Positions 47,168 to 60,200 of a stretch of DNA of 64,000 nt are shown one piece after another (the stretch's first letter is position 1; each line of letters starts with the position of its first letter). This DNA comes from Prunus persica. Taxonomy: Eukaryota > Streptophyta > Magnoliopsida > Rosales > Rosaceae. The notes below the pieces were generated by a model that saw only the letters and a list, made by a program, of their open reading frames with translations, was not told the DNA's origin and ran no database searches. A program made the translations under genes and the position numbers. Location: positions 8,340,611 to 8,404,610 of the forward strand of contig NC_034016.1 in assembly GCF_000346465.2 (NCBI RefSeq). The letters run 5' to 3'.

Positions 47168-47953
47168 AACCAACAGGCAATTGGCAATTGCTAGTTAGTT
47201 TCTCTTAGTATCACACGGGAATGAGTGGAACAACAGTTAGTGCCTAGCTAGCAATGTGGCATTTTGGTGGGTTGTCTTGTGTCTAAGCCGCTCTTTGTGA
47301 ATTTTATAGCTGTATGTTCGATTACTTTGGGGAGTGGTGGAGAACCAGATTCTATCTTCTTTAAATCTTTATCTACAAAGTCTCTTTTTTGTGATATATG
47401 TTTGGTTCGAGTTGAGCAGCAACTCACACCAACCTTTTCTAAATATGAGATCTTGTGTTCTAACATTCCACCACCTGTATGTGTCAGCTGTAGCCCTTTT
47501 TTTCCTTTGAGCAGCTTCACTCATCTACCAGTATCTAGTGACTCAATATTATGTACCATATATAATACCGATCATCATCTTTGATATCAATTGCCTTAAG
47601 AGCCCACACTTTTCCCTAAAAATCGGCTTGTAAGAGAACGGTACACGAGGTCTTAAACCATCCTAAGATGTGATATTTTTCCAATATAGAATATTTATTA
47701 TGAGTATGTTATACAAGTACGCAAGGAATATTAAGACTTTTTCTATTTTGAACAACATACATGCATAAACTTCTTTGCTTACAAAGTATTTCCATACACG
47801 AAATAAATAAATAAATATTTTCGTACACTTGGGTTGCATTAATTCCAACTCTACCCCGGGGCCTCCCTCTTTCTTATCACTGCCATTTAATAAGAGAAAT
47901 ACAGATATATAATAGGCATTATCAATGTACAACTGTACTAATAAATTGTTAGA
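47168..47953. other. Intergenic, upstream of metacaspase
   Basis: 787 bp between the metacaspase start and the stop codon of the next minus-strand gene. It must hold the metacaspase promoter and the neighbour's 3' untranslated region. Open frames of 90-106 codons on both strands at 47248-47584 show no domain and oppose each other, so I do not call them genes. Confidence 0.5.
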
Positions 47954-50900
47954 TTATATATCATGGTGGGGAAGCAAGAGCTTCCGGGAAGCATTGCACC
48001 AGCGGGCATAGGAGGCATGGAGATTGGGCCAATCAGAGGAGGAGCAATATGTGAAGTGGTGGAGCCACAAGGATAACACTTTCTCTTGATCTTCTTCCTT
48101 CTCCAGCATCTCTATGGTATCTTCCAACACTCTCTCCAGCTCAGCCCTCTCCCGAATGCTCAAAACCGGGACGTCGGTACCGTTGCTGCCTCTGCATAGC
48201 AATGGCAGCCACGACATTAGCATCTGCATCTTTCTTTGCTTTTGTTGCTCTTTGCTTTCATCATCATCAGCTGCATCCGTTCCCATATCTTTGGCATGCT
48301 TGAACAATAATGCTGCGCACGAAATCAACAGCAGAAATATAATTTTATCCTCTTAATTAATGCACATGTAAACAAATTGAATTTGGATCCCCTCTCTCTC
48401 GCAGTGAACTGTGAATGTGGTACTTTTTTCTATTCCCGACCAAATAATAATTGAAAAAACAAAAAGAAAAAAAATATATATATATATATATGTGAGGCCA
48501 AAAAAATGTACAGGTATATATGCATAAAGATTTTTGTACAAGTTTTTATTTCTTTTTTTTTAAAATTACAATCAACTAATCCTGTTTATGTTTTATAATA
48601 TAGGTCAAGATAAGTCAAGTGATTTCTTTTTGTTTTGTTTTTCCTAAGGGTGGGTTTAATTTGGTTAAGAATACTCTTGTGATTTCCGTTCGTTAACAAT
48701 CTTAGAATCTGGAATTTTTTGATCAACTTGTGCATCAAGTTAGCTACACACGCGTCTTGTGAATTGATATTAGTTTATCAAATATTAAGAATGATGATAA
48801 ACATATACTTTTAACGAACCTCAGAATCTGGAATTTTTTGGTCAACTTGTGCATCAAGTTAGCTACACACGCATCTTATAAATCGATATTAATTTATCAA
48901 ATATTAAGAAGGATAATAAACATACACTTTAAATTAAAGTGGTGAGCAAAAATATTTTCATAATTTTATAATCCTACACTGAAATTCTAAATTTGTAAAT
49001 GTAGATTGAATTTCCCTTTATTCAATATCACTTATATAAAATAAATAAATAAACAGTGATAAGATTGAAAAGTCAAACGAGAGATGGCGGTCCATTATTA
49101 TGAACTCTGCACCCAGTTTGTGCTCTTCTTAGACGCAATCTCATTCATCTGAATGGATAAGGACGAAACAAAAAGTAAAAATAGGTAGAAGGATCAAGAA
49201 AATGAGTACTGCTACGACGGCAATCATGGAAAATTATAGATTACATATTTAAATGTTATTAGCAGTCAGAGGCTGTGATTTTTGACTGGGTGCCAGGTGC
49301 AGTGATGCATAAGTATAAATCCCCAAGAATGGCATATTCTATGGTAATGGAAAACTGATATGCCCCCATATGCAAAACGTCACTTCAAATTTCCTGTTCT
49401 ATATTTGACAAAAAGAAAATAATGATATTTTAAGAAAATCTCGACCAAGCGAAGGGATTTATTGAATCAAGAATTGCAATTGGGGTACATAAAGCGTGAC
49501 TCCGGCACATAGAATAGAATCTATAAAAATAGCATCTTAAATAAAATCAAGAGCATCTTTACTTAAATCAACGGAATCCCTTTACTTTATAGAAATCAAA
49601 ATTGGCTATAATTTATATAAAGAAAATAATTATATAAATTCTCTATATAGTTTTTTTTTTTTTTTTGTTCTATATATATTTTTCGTAAGAACAACGTTTT
49701 GAAACTTTTGAAAATTAGCCTATACTATTTGGGGTAAGTAATTAACTCAAAGAGCTGACTGATGACAAAAGAACCTCCTAAGTTGTAAAGATTAATCTAG
49801 CAGAATGACCCGAGAGTTGTACAAATCTTCTTAATTTATTTGTTCTTCGATTTGCCCATTTCTTGGCCTATTCAGTTTAATTTGTTATTTCTTTTTTTTT
49901 TTAAAAGAATTATTTTTGGTTATCTTCTGAATCTATATGTATAAAGCAAAAGGCAGAGAATTGTGAAACATTCAAAATACCAGAAAATATCCTTAGTTAA
50001 TGCAATCATTAAGAACTAAACTTATTAATTAAATGAGGATAATATGGTAAATTCACACTTTTTATAAAAAAAATTAAAATTAAATAAAAAATAATGGATC
50101 TTATTTTTATGAAACACTTTTTAAGTCTAAAATTTTAAATTTTTTTTAAAAAAATGCCTCTCGCAAGCGCGGAAGCACATGCAGAGAGGCTAGTTATCTT
50201 GAATGAAAAAAGAAATTAAAATTTATTTTTGGTTATAAAAAATAAAAAGAAATTAAATTTAAAAAATAAAAAAATCTTTGAAGTAGAAGGACGTACCCGA
50301 AACCTTGACCAAGGAAGCTTGTAAGCTTGGCTCAACCGAAACAGAGAGCCAAGCCAAATTAGAAGCTGAAGCCCATCTCACAACAGCTTCATCCCCATAT
50401 CCACAGGCCGCCAACTTCTCCGCCAGCCAAAGCACCTCAGCCGCCAGCTTCTCCGCCGAGCTCCTCGACCCACTAGCCCTCGCTGCCCCCAGCCACGCCA
50501 CGTCGCCAATCGACCGAACCGCCCGCAGAACCCGGCTCAACCGGTACTCCGCCGGCCGAGCGGGCCCCACCAAATCGCCGCCATCACCGACGCCGCGGGG
50601 TACTTGTTGTTCGAGAGCGGCGGCGGCTTCCAGCTGCCCAAGTGTTCGGGAAAAAGCCGCGGAGAGAACCGTACGGTTGACTTGACGCAAAGCCTCTACG
50701 CCCTCTTTATGGTTATCCTCGATGAGGGTCTCCGCTAAAGACCGAACAACTTGGTACTTGCGGGAGCTCACGGGGATGTCGTTCATGAGCGACAAGAGCT
50801 GCGAAAGCGCTCGGCCGATAGCCGAGCCAGTGCTGCCGCCGCTACCAGTATTAGCGACGGCAACGCTTGACGGTCTTTGAAACTCATATTCATGTATGTT

Positions 50901-51134
50901 CGAAGACTTCTTATTGTGACCCTTTCGATAGGGAACGTCGTCGTCGCTAGGGTCTAAAGGAGGGAGAAAGCGCAGGAAGAACAGGAATGAATTGACCAAA
51001 ACGCAGCGTATGAGCTGGAGGAGCTTGGATTTCTGGGACAAGTTCAAGAGGGATTTGTCTGCGAAGATAAAAATGGAGGATATGAGGTTGCGGATAAGCA
51101 AAGGAGGTATGGAGGAGCCTTCCATCATCGTCAT
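47954..51134 (-). CDS. Plant protein of unknown function, two exons
   Basis: Exon 1 is 51134-50297 and ends at a GTACGT donor. Exon 2 is 48312-47954 and follows a GTGCGCAG acceptor. The join is in frame and gives about 398 residues from a true ATG (MTMMEGSSIPPLLIRN). Residues 41-58 are hydrophobic (LIRCVLVNSFLFFLRFLP), possibly a membrane anchor. Then come a short acidic/basic linker and a helical region (GRALSQLLSLMNDIPVSSRK, VNRTVLSAAFSRTLGQLEA). Exon 2 carries WLPLLCRGSNGTDVPVLSIR, a coiled-coil-like Glu-rich helix, and WLHHFTYCSSSDWPNLHASY near the end. It resembles an uncharacterised plant-specific family often annotated only from weak BTB/POZ-related or misassigned hits; I assign no function. 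Codon use and clean splicing indicate a functional gene. Confidence 0.85.
48473..48493. repeat. TA microsatellite in the intron
   Basis: Run of about ten TA dinucleotides within the long intron of the unknown gene. Confidence 0.8.
48693..48929. repeat. Tandem duplication, ~118-bp unit, in intron
   Basis: Two adjacent copies (48693-48810 and 48811-48929) share AGAATCTGGAATTTTTTG and AACTTGTGCATCAAGTTAGC. They lie in the 1984-bp intron (48313-50296), which otherwise is AT-rich without recognisable features. The AACTTG...CAAGTT part is a small dyad. Confidence 0.8.
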
Positions 51135-51258
51135 CAGGCCTGTGAAATAAAAAAGTTTAATTCCTTTTGTGTCCTACTAAGGATATTTGCTTTATATATA
51201 TAAATTTATTTTGAGGAACAAATTTTATTTATTTAATTTTTGGTTGTATATTTTGAGG

Positions 51259-51299
<41 letters not shown>

Positions 51300-52229
51300 G
51301 GGGGTCAGATTTTGAGGAAGAAATTGAATAGGGGTGGTCCTTCTGTGATCCAGTTGTTTGGAGAATGACTCCATGAATCATCACGGCAACCCGTTTTATT
51401 TTTGGACCCGTGCTCCTGTCGTTTTCTTGTACGTCTAATGTCGTATTTAGAGGACCATTTTTCTGGTTTCTTTCTGTGCCGTTCATAACGGGGCAAATTA
51501 TTCACACTACCATCCCCTTATTTCCTGCCAACTTTCTTAAATGTTGTGCTTTTTAGTTTTCAGATACCAGAGATATTGGGGAGGGGGTGAATCAAACCTA
51601 CACCTCTCGAGTGCATAAATAAATACTTTTAACTATTTTGAATTACAAGTCCTTTGTTCATGCATGTTATGCTTTGAAATTAATTTATCAATTGATCAAG
51701 GGGCAATAACACCTTGATCAAGGGGCAATAACACATTCTTTCTCCTTAAAATTTATTATAACATGCTCTTATTTTCTATGTTCTTGTTTGAAATTTATTT
51801 ACACGTATATTTTTAGCTATAATGTAGGGAACTGATTTTCCCATTCTCATTTTCTTCACTTACACTCTTTTTTTACTTTTCAATACTTTTTACTTCACTT
51901 TTATATTACTTCTTTTTCTTTATACTTAATTTTCCAACTCGCACTTCATTTTCAATATTTTTTTCTTTTAATCGAGTAAGAAATAATTAACACTATAGAT
52001 TTCAACAAAGCCATGGTGGCAAAACACGCGTGAAGGATAATAGATACTGATTCTATTCCAAAAATGGAAAATATATTGTAAAAACTGATTATCATGTAGC
52101 CTTAAGACAATGTGAGAAGGATGGTGGAATGAGGTCGTCTGACCAAAATGCCCAACAGCATTTTTGAAAAAAGATGTGGAAGATGAAGGTAACAAATAAA
52201 GTTAAAAAATTTCATTTGGAGAGTTTAAA
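51135..52229. other. Intergenic, upstream of the unknown gene
   Basis: Presumed promoter side of the minus-strand gene, then AT-rich sequence. It contains a 36-base T run (51263-51298) and a two-copy ~21-bp repeat of TTGATCAAGGGGCAATAACA (51699-51733). No gene is recognised; the short frames at 51229-51505 and 51968-52195 are unsupported. Confidence 0.5.
51263..51298. repeat. Homopolymer, 36 T
   Basis: Uninterrupted T run followed by a G run. It could be the poly(A) tail of a minus-strand retroposed sequence or a simple repeat; exact length is likely unreliable in an assembly. Confidence 0.85.
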
Positions 52230-53339
52230 TATTTTACCAACTGCAGGCAATCTTTCTTTGCAGAAAATAGTGACTTCCCCAATTTGCTAGAGGTGTGGGG
52301 TGGTTTTGAAGACCCCTGGTGAAAGGACCTGACCCAAATTCCATTTTGGAATCCGAGCTGAACCTTATGGGTGTCCGACATCTGGCAGGTGCTGGGCACA
52401 AATGACCAAAATGCCCTTTTATACCAAACCCAAAAGAAAATTCAAGTCCGACTTCTGCCGAAAATTCGGTAGAGTCTCCCCTGTAAGTTGAACATTTCTC
52501 AAAAGTTTCCACCTATAAACAAGCATAAATATACATACATATAACCCAACTGCCAGCATGCATCGAATTATATCCAAACATCAAGCATCATATAATTTTA
52601 GTCTCAAGCCTCCACAATCAAGTAAAACATTCTGCAAAATAAGTTTATCTCCACTTTCAGAATATCCATAATCCATTAGCAATCTCAAAGGCTCCTACTC
52701 GTGACTGCACCTTGTAACATAAGGCTGCATATGTACCCTTACTGAGGGATCAAGCCACACGTAGTTCTTTCCTATACTCATCTCAATCATATACTGAAAA
52801 TATAAATATGTCATACGTTGAACTCCCTTTAGTTTAGTTTAAGAATATCTCGGAACTGAAATTCTCTCCACTTAAACGTATCCCTAATCCTGATTCGTCA
52901 ACCTCATTAATACCGACAATTCCATCCTCGCAGGTCTCAGAGATACCTCTTCTATCCGAGCGCAATCCTGCCAGGCCAAACTGCAATTCTCGCAGGCCAA
53001 GCTACAATCCTCGCAGGCCAAGCCGCAATCCTCGCAGGACAAGCCACAATTCTTGCAAGCCAAGCCTCAATCCTTGCAGTCCAAGCCGCAATCCTTGCAG
53101 GTCTCGAAGATACCGCTTCCATCTGAGCCGCAACCTATACATAACTATCTATTAAACCCGAGACAAGACTTAGATAACTCATTCTTGGTTTGGACCCATT
53201 TACATGGTCATTTTATCACCTCTCAAAGGATATAACTGCCTATACTTGTCAACAGGGCCTGCGGGGCCCACGACCTCATATCACAAATTCGAGAATCCCT
53301 AAAGGCCAATAGGCCTAGGACACATGTCTCGAGAGTTTG
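52230..53339 (-). repeat. Gypsy-like LTR fragment, inverted relative to its neighbour
   Basis: The minus strand of 53255-53335 (CTCGAGACATGTGTCCTAG..., ATGAGGTCGTGGG) matches the plus strand at 54528-54600. Further in, CTGAGACCTGCGAGG and TTGCGGCTCGG-like words recur in both. The 52300-52500 part has LTR-style sequence (GGGCATTTTGGTCATTTGTG on the minus strand). Ends are not defined. The TG of the next LTR abuts it at 53340, suggesting nested insertion. Confidence 0.5.
52972..53097 (+). repeat. 21-bp minisatellite, six units
   Basis: Six regular 21-bp units of CAGGCCAAGC(C/T)(G/A)CAATCCTCG start at 52972, 52993, 53014, 53035, 53056 and 53077. Because 21 is a multiple of three, one frame reads as a heptapeptide repeat (QAKPQSS/L). 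A ~37-bp sequence with AGATACC(T/G)CTTC flanks the array on both sides (52930-52967 and 53097-53133). Confidence 0.9.
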
Positions 53340-53621
53340 TGTAATGACCCAAACCTAAAATTCATATTTAACTAGTAATTTATTATGAGGAAAGATAATT
53401 TTGCCCTTGGAATAATTTCTTAACGAAAAGTTGACTTTTTGACCGAAAAGGAATTTGACAATTCCACATATTGCGTAGAGCACGACAAAACGAGTTCGTA
53501 GACACGAAGTGGACTCGAATCGGAGCTTTAATGAAGAAAATACGATTAAAATATCACGAGGGGTAAAATGGTAATTTGTAAAATCAGACTTTAAACCCTC
53601 ACTCTCTCTCTTCTCCCTCAG

Positions 53622-53675
<54 letters not shown>

Positions 53676-55645
53676 TCCCGCTGTCCTCTTTCCCGTCATC
53701 TTCCAAGAGTCGCCGTCGCCGCCACAGAGCATCACCGGCCACGAGACCAGTCTTGTTCAAACCGCCACTGCCTCCTCTTCCTTCTCCGATCACTCTCAGC
53801 CCTTGGAACTGCCGGCGCTGGCCGGAAACTGCAGAAAACCGATCAGTTTTGACAGAAACTTCAACCTGCTCGTTCTCCCTCAATTCTTCTCCAAATTTGT
53901 CGAGTAACGTATGGATTTCTACCTATTTTCCATGCTCTAGCTGATGGTTGGGTAGGTTTGCATCGGTTTTGACCGTAGATAGCTCGGTTTGCAAATTGAA
54001 ATTCGGCCGATTTTTGGCCTCCGTGTTCGGCCACTTCCGGTCAGTTTTTGGGGTAGGTCCAAGAATAAAAGTGGTTCCAAATATGGTGTTATACCTAGGG
54101 TAGGAGTTTGGAGCCGTAGTTTTGAGATTTTCCGGCGATGCGTAATTGCTTTGGACACCCAGCGCTGCCGGTGCGTGCGGCGGCGCGTGGGCAAGGGTGG
54201 TGCAGTGGCACTGTGTCTTGATACGATCCTTAGGTTGTCACAAGCGCGTAGGAATTTACGGATCTCAATTTCGGTACCGTTTGAGCCTCGAACGGATTTT
54301 CCATATTGTGCGATTTCCGGGTTCAATATTGTTGAGCCGTTGGATCGTAATCAATTTTAGATATGTGACTCTAGATAATTTTAGAAACGTGTAGGATTCG
54401 ACGGATCATGAATCAAAGCCCTGGATACTCCGAAATCGCGAACCATAGGGTTAGAGTTTAGAAATTATGCGATTACACGATCGTGATCAATCCGACCGTC
54501 CGATCGACACCAATACCCTCGGGACATGTGTCCTAGATATATTGGACCTTCTAGCGGCTTCTGGATCATATTGTGAGGTCATGGACCCGTGGGGTCCCGG
54601 GTTGATCTTTTTGAGACTTAGCACTTTTTGAGTCCCAAGATACCGCTAAACTATCCCACGTGGTAGGAAAGCTTTTATGGGCATAGGGATAACTTTAAAT
54701 TGACGCACGTACTTTTAGGAGCCGGGGGTCAGGGTTTTTAATTTAATACTATATTGTATTAATAGAATATTATGGTCATTGAATCAGGCACCCGGGCACC
54801 AGTTGACCCGCAGGAGGGACCTTCAAGAGGTCCAGCGAGCTCGGACTATCAGTGAGTGGACTCTTTGTTTTTATAAATGAATTTAAGCAATTCAGTTTCA
54901 GTTATAAGCTGTTTTATGCTTTTAAATATTTTATTTTGCATGCTGCCGAGTGGAATACCCTTTAACGGATATAAGAAAAGAAATTCTAGTTAATGGTCAG
55001 ATAAATGGCAGCAGAATTTTAAAGGTTACAGAAAGTTAATTATTCAACAGTTTTGCTTCAGAAACTTTATATTTTCTTAAACCACCTTGTACCCAGATAT
55101 TAAATGTTGCCTTCAGATTATATTTGTTGCCTTTAGTTTAGTCAGCATGCTTGACAGTTGCCCCACGAGTTCCTTGGTACTCGAACTCGTGTGGAGCGAG
55201 TAATGCGGATAAAGGTGGACTTCGGTCCCCTGAATCCTGCGAGTTGCGGCTCGGACTGACCTCGTGTCACTGAGACCTGCGAGTATGTGTCACCCATGGT
55301 GATGAAAGGAATTGACGGATATAAGGAATTGACGGAAATAAGGGTACACCTAGGTGATAGTTTTAAACTGTTTTCAAAATGTATAATTATATACATGTAT
55401 TGATTTCAGAATTAAAGAGAATAAGCTAGTTTGTATAACTATTTTTACAGTGGGGTTAGTATGTTCATATGCTATTTTCTAAACTTTGTTTTTAGGTCCA
55501 CTCACCCTTTTTGTTGTTTTGCGCCCCCAGGTAGTAGACGTGCACAGGAATCCACCACCGGGCCGTTTCTCATCTTCCGCGCCTTTCTTTTGATGTAGGA
55601 TTTTTGTTTTGTAAAAGGATTGATTCCTTGTAAATTTTTAGTAGT
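53340..55645 (+). mobile_element. Gypsy-like LTR sequence, interrupted by CACTA
   Basis: Starts TGTAATGACCCAAACC, a beginning typical of plant Ty3/gypsy LTRs. It continues through a CT tract, a leader-like region shared with 36185-36725, and TCCACTCACCC...TTTTGCGCCCCCAGG near its right part (55498-55530). It is cut at 55646 by a CACTA element, so the CA end, if present, is beyond the window. No gag or pol is seen. Family assignment rests on these landmarks only. Confidence 0.6.
53627..53671 (+). repeat. (CT)n microsatellite
   Basis: About 22 CT dinucleotides in the LTR-like sequence. It yields Arg/Glu-repeat frames on the minus strand that are not genes. Confidence 0.92.
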
Positions 55646-55659
55646 CACTACTACAAAAA

Positions 55660-57170
55660 AGAAAAAAGACGACGGTAAATCACCGTCGTGTATTCGGTTT
55701 TTCAATGGTCGTGGAATCCACCGTCATCTTTTTCCTCATAAACCACGACGCTAAATCACCGTCGTTGTTAAAATATACAACGTCATCAACAAATACAAAA
55801 CGACGTCTTTGTACTGCAAAAAGATCTAAAAAAGCAGTCGAGGATGAGAATAGACGATCAACTCTCTAAAAAAACCGTCGTTAAAAAGAAAAAATATGAC
55901 ACATATTAACAGAACAAGGCCGCAAGATAGACATACAATAACGAAAATTAAAACAAGACGCCGTTAAATATCATTTTCACGACAATAAAAAATATGACGT
56001 CTTTAAATACATTAGAAGACGACATTATTGATACCTACTACGTCGCCTATATAAAAACAACCGTCGTAAAATAAATTTTCCACTTCAATTTTTCTATAAA
56101 AGATGACGTGGAAATAGTTGTCAGTGTCATTATTTACGACGTATGTATTTATAGAGTAGACGTTGAACAACGAAACAACGTCAGTTACAAATATATGAGA
56201 GTCGTATTACAAAATTTATACGTCCTATTTTCAGAAACAAACAACGACGATAAATATTAGACGTTGTTAAATACAATAACGTCGAAAACAAATAAAAACA
56301 GACGTGTTTAGTCTGCTAAAGTTCTGAAAAATAGTCGAGGATGAGAATAGACGACCAACTCAAACAAATCACCGTCGTTAAAAGGGAAAAATATGACACA
56401 TATTAAAAGAACAAGGCCGCAAGATAGACATACAACGACGACAACTAAAACACTACGCCGTTAAATATAATTTTTACGACAAGAAAAAATATGACGTCTT
56501 TAAATACATGAGAAGACGACGTTATTGAAATCTACTACGTCTCTTATTTACAAACAACCGTCGTGAAATAAATTTTCCACTTCGATTTTTCAAAAAAAGA
56601 TGATGTGAAAATAGTTGTCAGTGTCATTATTTACGACGTATGTATTTATATAGTTGACGTTGAAATGGGAAACAACGTCGGTGGCATTTATATAGTCGAC
56701 GTTGTATTTATATGTATTCATTACTCACGACGCACTTATTAATATAGACGACGTTGAACTTCTAAACAACGTCGGTTCCAAATAAATGAGAGCCATATTA
56801 CAGAACATATAGACGGCGTTGATTATGATGAGAGCCGTATTACAAATAACGTCGTTTAATTGATATTAGACGGCGGTTATAATGAATTATCGTCGGAATT
56901 CATTTCGTTCCTCTTCGTTTATAAAAGAACTTGCGACGTGGAAAATGTATGATGACGTCGTATTTTTTAACGTTCAGATTATATATCTCGTTTTTTAGAC
57001 GTCGGTATTATGGGATTGGAGTCGTGTTATTTTGAATTACATGGCGGTTCTTAATCCTTCCCCGACGTGATATCCTGAATAATTGCTTCACAATAGCGTC
57101 GTGGTTCTTCATTGTTACGTTGCTTTAAGACGTCGGTAAATATGCTGAATAACTGGTTCACAATAACGTC
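55660..57170. repeat. Subterminal array with a ~497-bp tandem duplication
   Basis: Dense ACGAC/GTCGT motifs. Two long copies, about 55803-56200 and 56301-56690, share GTCGAGGATGAGAATAGACG, AACAAGGCCGCAAGATAGAC and TTGTCAGTGTCATTATTTAC. Smaller related units follow to about 56830. No gene. Confidence 0.88.
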
Positions 57171-57255
57171 GTGTTTTATTTGAACATAGAAAGTGAAGAA
57201 ATCACATTACAATATATTACAAAATTAATGTCATACACTGCCAATTACATAAGCA

Positions 57256-60200
57256 TCATTCAATCCATATATCTTCACACCCATCTCGAATATTTTGACC
57301 ACCTAACTCACCCACCAGTTCATCAAATGTGTCAACATTTGGCATCCCTCTAGTAAATGGCTCACACTCAATTATCACATCACCTAAGACTTCATCACCA
57401 ATAACATCATTATATTCTCTATTAGGCATTGATAACACTACCGACCAACCATGATGCATCGGGTCGTCAACAAAAAATATTTGTTTGACTTGAGAAGCCA
57501 AAACAAACTGGTCATTCCTATGTCCAATTTTACTCAAATCTACAAGGGTAAATCCAAGTTCGTCGACTACAAGACCAGAACTATCTATCCAATCACACCT
57601 AAAGACTGGGATTGTAAACTTTTGGTAGTCAAGGTCCCAAATTTCTTGAATGACACCATAGAAACCCATATTTGAGAGAATTGGGTTTTTATCCTTGGCA
57701 CTAGCAACTTGCATGGTATGTGCAAGTAAATAAACTCCACTATTTTGAGTTGTCCGCACATCATCTTGTGCCTTGATATTGAATTTAATACCTTTAATAA
57801 GATAGCTCCTATATAATGGCGCTGCCATGTTTGGACCAGCTGCTAGCCACCTTAAATTTTCTGATACGCCATGATTGTCTTCCTCAAGTTCACTTTGAAC
57901 CTGCAAATTAATCATATCTTAATTCAATCTAACATAGAAATAAGAAGAAAATTAAAAGAGAAATATGTTATTCAACAACATATACCTTGAAGCGTAGCCA
58001 TTGAATGAAAGTGCTATTGTGCTTATCCTGCAGCCACTTTGTTCTCTTTCTAAATTTTGGATAAGCAGTCTTGATGTGGATCATATGTTGCCTACATGAC
58101 ACGAAAAATTCAAGTATTACGGTCCCAAATATAGAAGATAAACATAAGAAATAATTTAAAATGGAAACTTAAAGAATAAAACTCATACGTACTCGATATA
58201 AGGTAGGACTTCCTCCGTATTCTCCAAGACATATAGATGTGCTTGATTCAACAGGTCCTGATCAACTACGCTCACTGTGCAACCTAATAATGGCTTTGAA
58301 AGTCCCATCTTTTGGCTTGAAGGCACTCCAACTGTACTAACATCAGATAAATGCTGAGTACAAAACTCTACCGCTTCTTCAGCTATATACCGCTCAGCAA
58401 TGCAACCTTCGGGACGAGTATAATTCTGAACATACCCTTTCAGCACTTTCATATATCTTTCAAACGGATACATCCATCTAAAATATACTGGCCCGCATAG
58501 ACGAACTTCTCTGACAATATGTACTACTAGATGAACCATGATATCAAAGAATGAAGGGGGAAAGTACTTCTCAAGCAAACACAGAGTAACTACTACATCT
58601 TCTTCCAACTTATCTAGCTTGGAAACATCAACAGTCTTTGCACATATAGCATTGAAGAAGAAGCACAAACGAGTTATTGCATACCTTGCAGGCTTCTCCA
58701 AAACAGAACGAATTGCCACAGGGAGCAATTGTTGCATTAAGGTATGACAATCATGTGATTTAAGGCCAAGAAGTCTTAAATCTTGTAAAGATACAAGATT
58801 TTTAATATTTGAAGAATAACCTTCAGGGACCTTCATACCATAGAAAGAATTGCAAACCTCTCTCTTCTCTGCTCTTGATAAATTCCAAGGCCCAGGAGGC
58901 AAACGAGTACGTCTTTCTCCATACTCGGGTTGCAAATCAGTTTTGACCCCCATGTTCAATAAATCTAATAGAGCAGCAATCCCATCTTTATTTTTTCCAG
59001 GGATCTCCAGCAATGTACCAATGATACTATCGCAAACATTCTTCTCAATGTGCATAACATCTAGGGCATGCCTCACAGGAAGGTATTTCCAATACTCGAG
59101 ATCAAAGAATATTGATTTCTTCTTCCAACAAACTCTGTCACCATTTTCAACCATATGCAGCACTTCTTCTCCGGTTAATGGCTCGGGAGGTATGCCATAT
59201 TCAGGTTTTCCATTAAAAGCTGCACGTTGCCTCCTATATGGATGATTGATTGGTAACCATTTTCTATGCTCAATGTAACAAATTTTGTGGCCATTTTTCA
59301 ACCTGTGACTAGGTGTATTATCGCCGCATATTGGACAAGCTTTATATCCTTTAACAACACAACCAGATAAGTTTCCATAGGCGGGGAAATCATTAATTGT
59401 CCACATTAATGCAGCTCTGAGTGTAAAGTATTCTCCATTATGTGCATCATACACTCCTCTAATCCCATCCCACAAAGATTTTAAATCATCAATCAAAGGC
59501 TCCAAGTAGACGTCTATATCATTTCCGGGTTGTTTAGGACCAGAAATCAATAAGGTTAACATCATGAACTTTCGTTTCATGCACAGCCATGGAGGGAGAT
59601 TATATGTAACTAAGATAACCGGCCAACAACTATATCTGCTACTTAGAGAACTGTGGGGATTGAATCCATCAGATGAAAGAGCCAATCTCAAGTTTCTCGG
59701 CTCATTACCAAACTCAGGCCATTTATCATCAAGAAGTTTCCAAGACGGGGAATCCGCCGGATGAGACATCTGACCGTCAATTGATTTTCTAGCAGCATGC
59801 CAAGTCAAACTCTTAGCTGTCTCATGTGATTGAAACATCCTTTTAAACCTTGGAATTGGAGGAAAATATCACACCACCTTCGCTGGCACACCTTTCAAGA
59901 TTGAATCTTTGCCTTCCTTCCACCTTGAGATACCACAAGTAGGACAATTAGTTGAATCCTCATACTCCTTCCTATACAAGATGCAATCATTGGGGCATGC
60001 GTGCATTTTCTCATAACTCAGCCCCAATGCACACAAAGTCTTTTTAGCCTCATACATAGAGGTTGGTATTGTATTTCCTTCTGGAAGCAAATCGCCTTGA
60101 AGTATCAATAATTCTGTAAAACAGACATCACTCATCCCATGTTTTGCCTTCAAATTATACAACTTCACTAATGCCGATAACTTCGTGTACTTTCTACAAC

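Noticed and set aside
47248..47584. Opposing 90- and 106-codon frames between the two host genes
   Set aside because: No recognisable domain, no splice context, and they overlap on opposite strands.
51229..51505. Lys-rich short frames next to the poly(T) run
   Set aside because: The Lys run is the translated homopolymer; no other support.
53355..53883. Arg/Glu-repeat proteins on the minus strand
   Set aside because: Translation of the (CT)n microsatellite.
54146..54394. Open frames similar to those at 36485-36673
   Set aside because: The similarity is at DNA level between an LTR and the CACTA leader. Frames are not kept between the copies, so it is not a shared protein.
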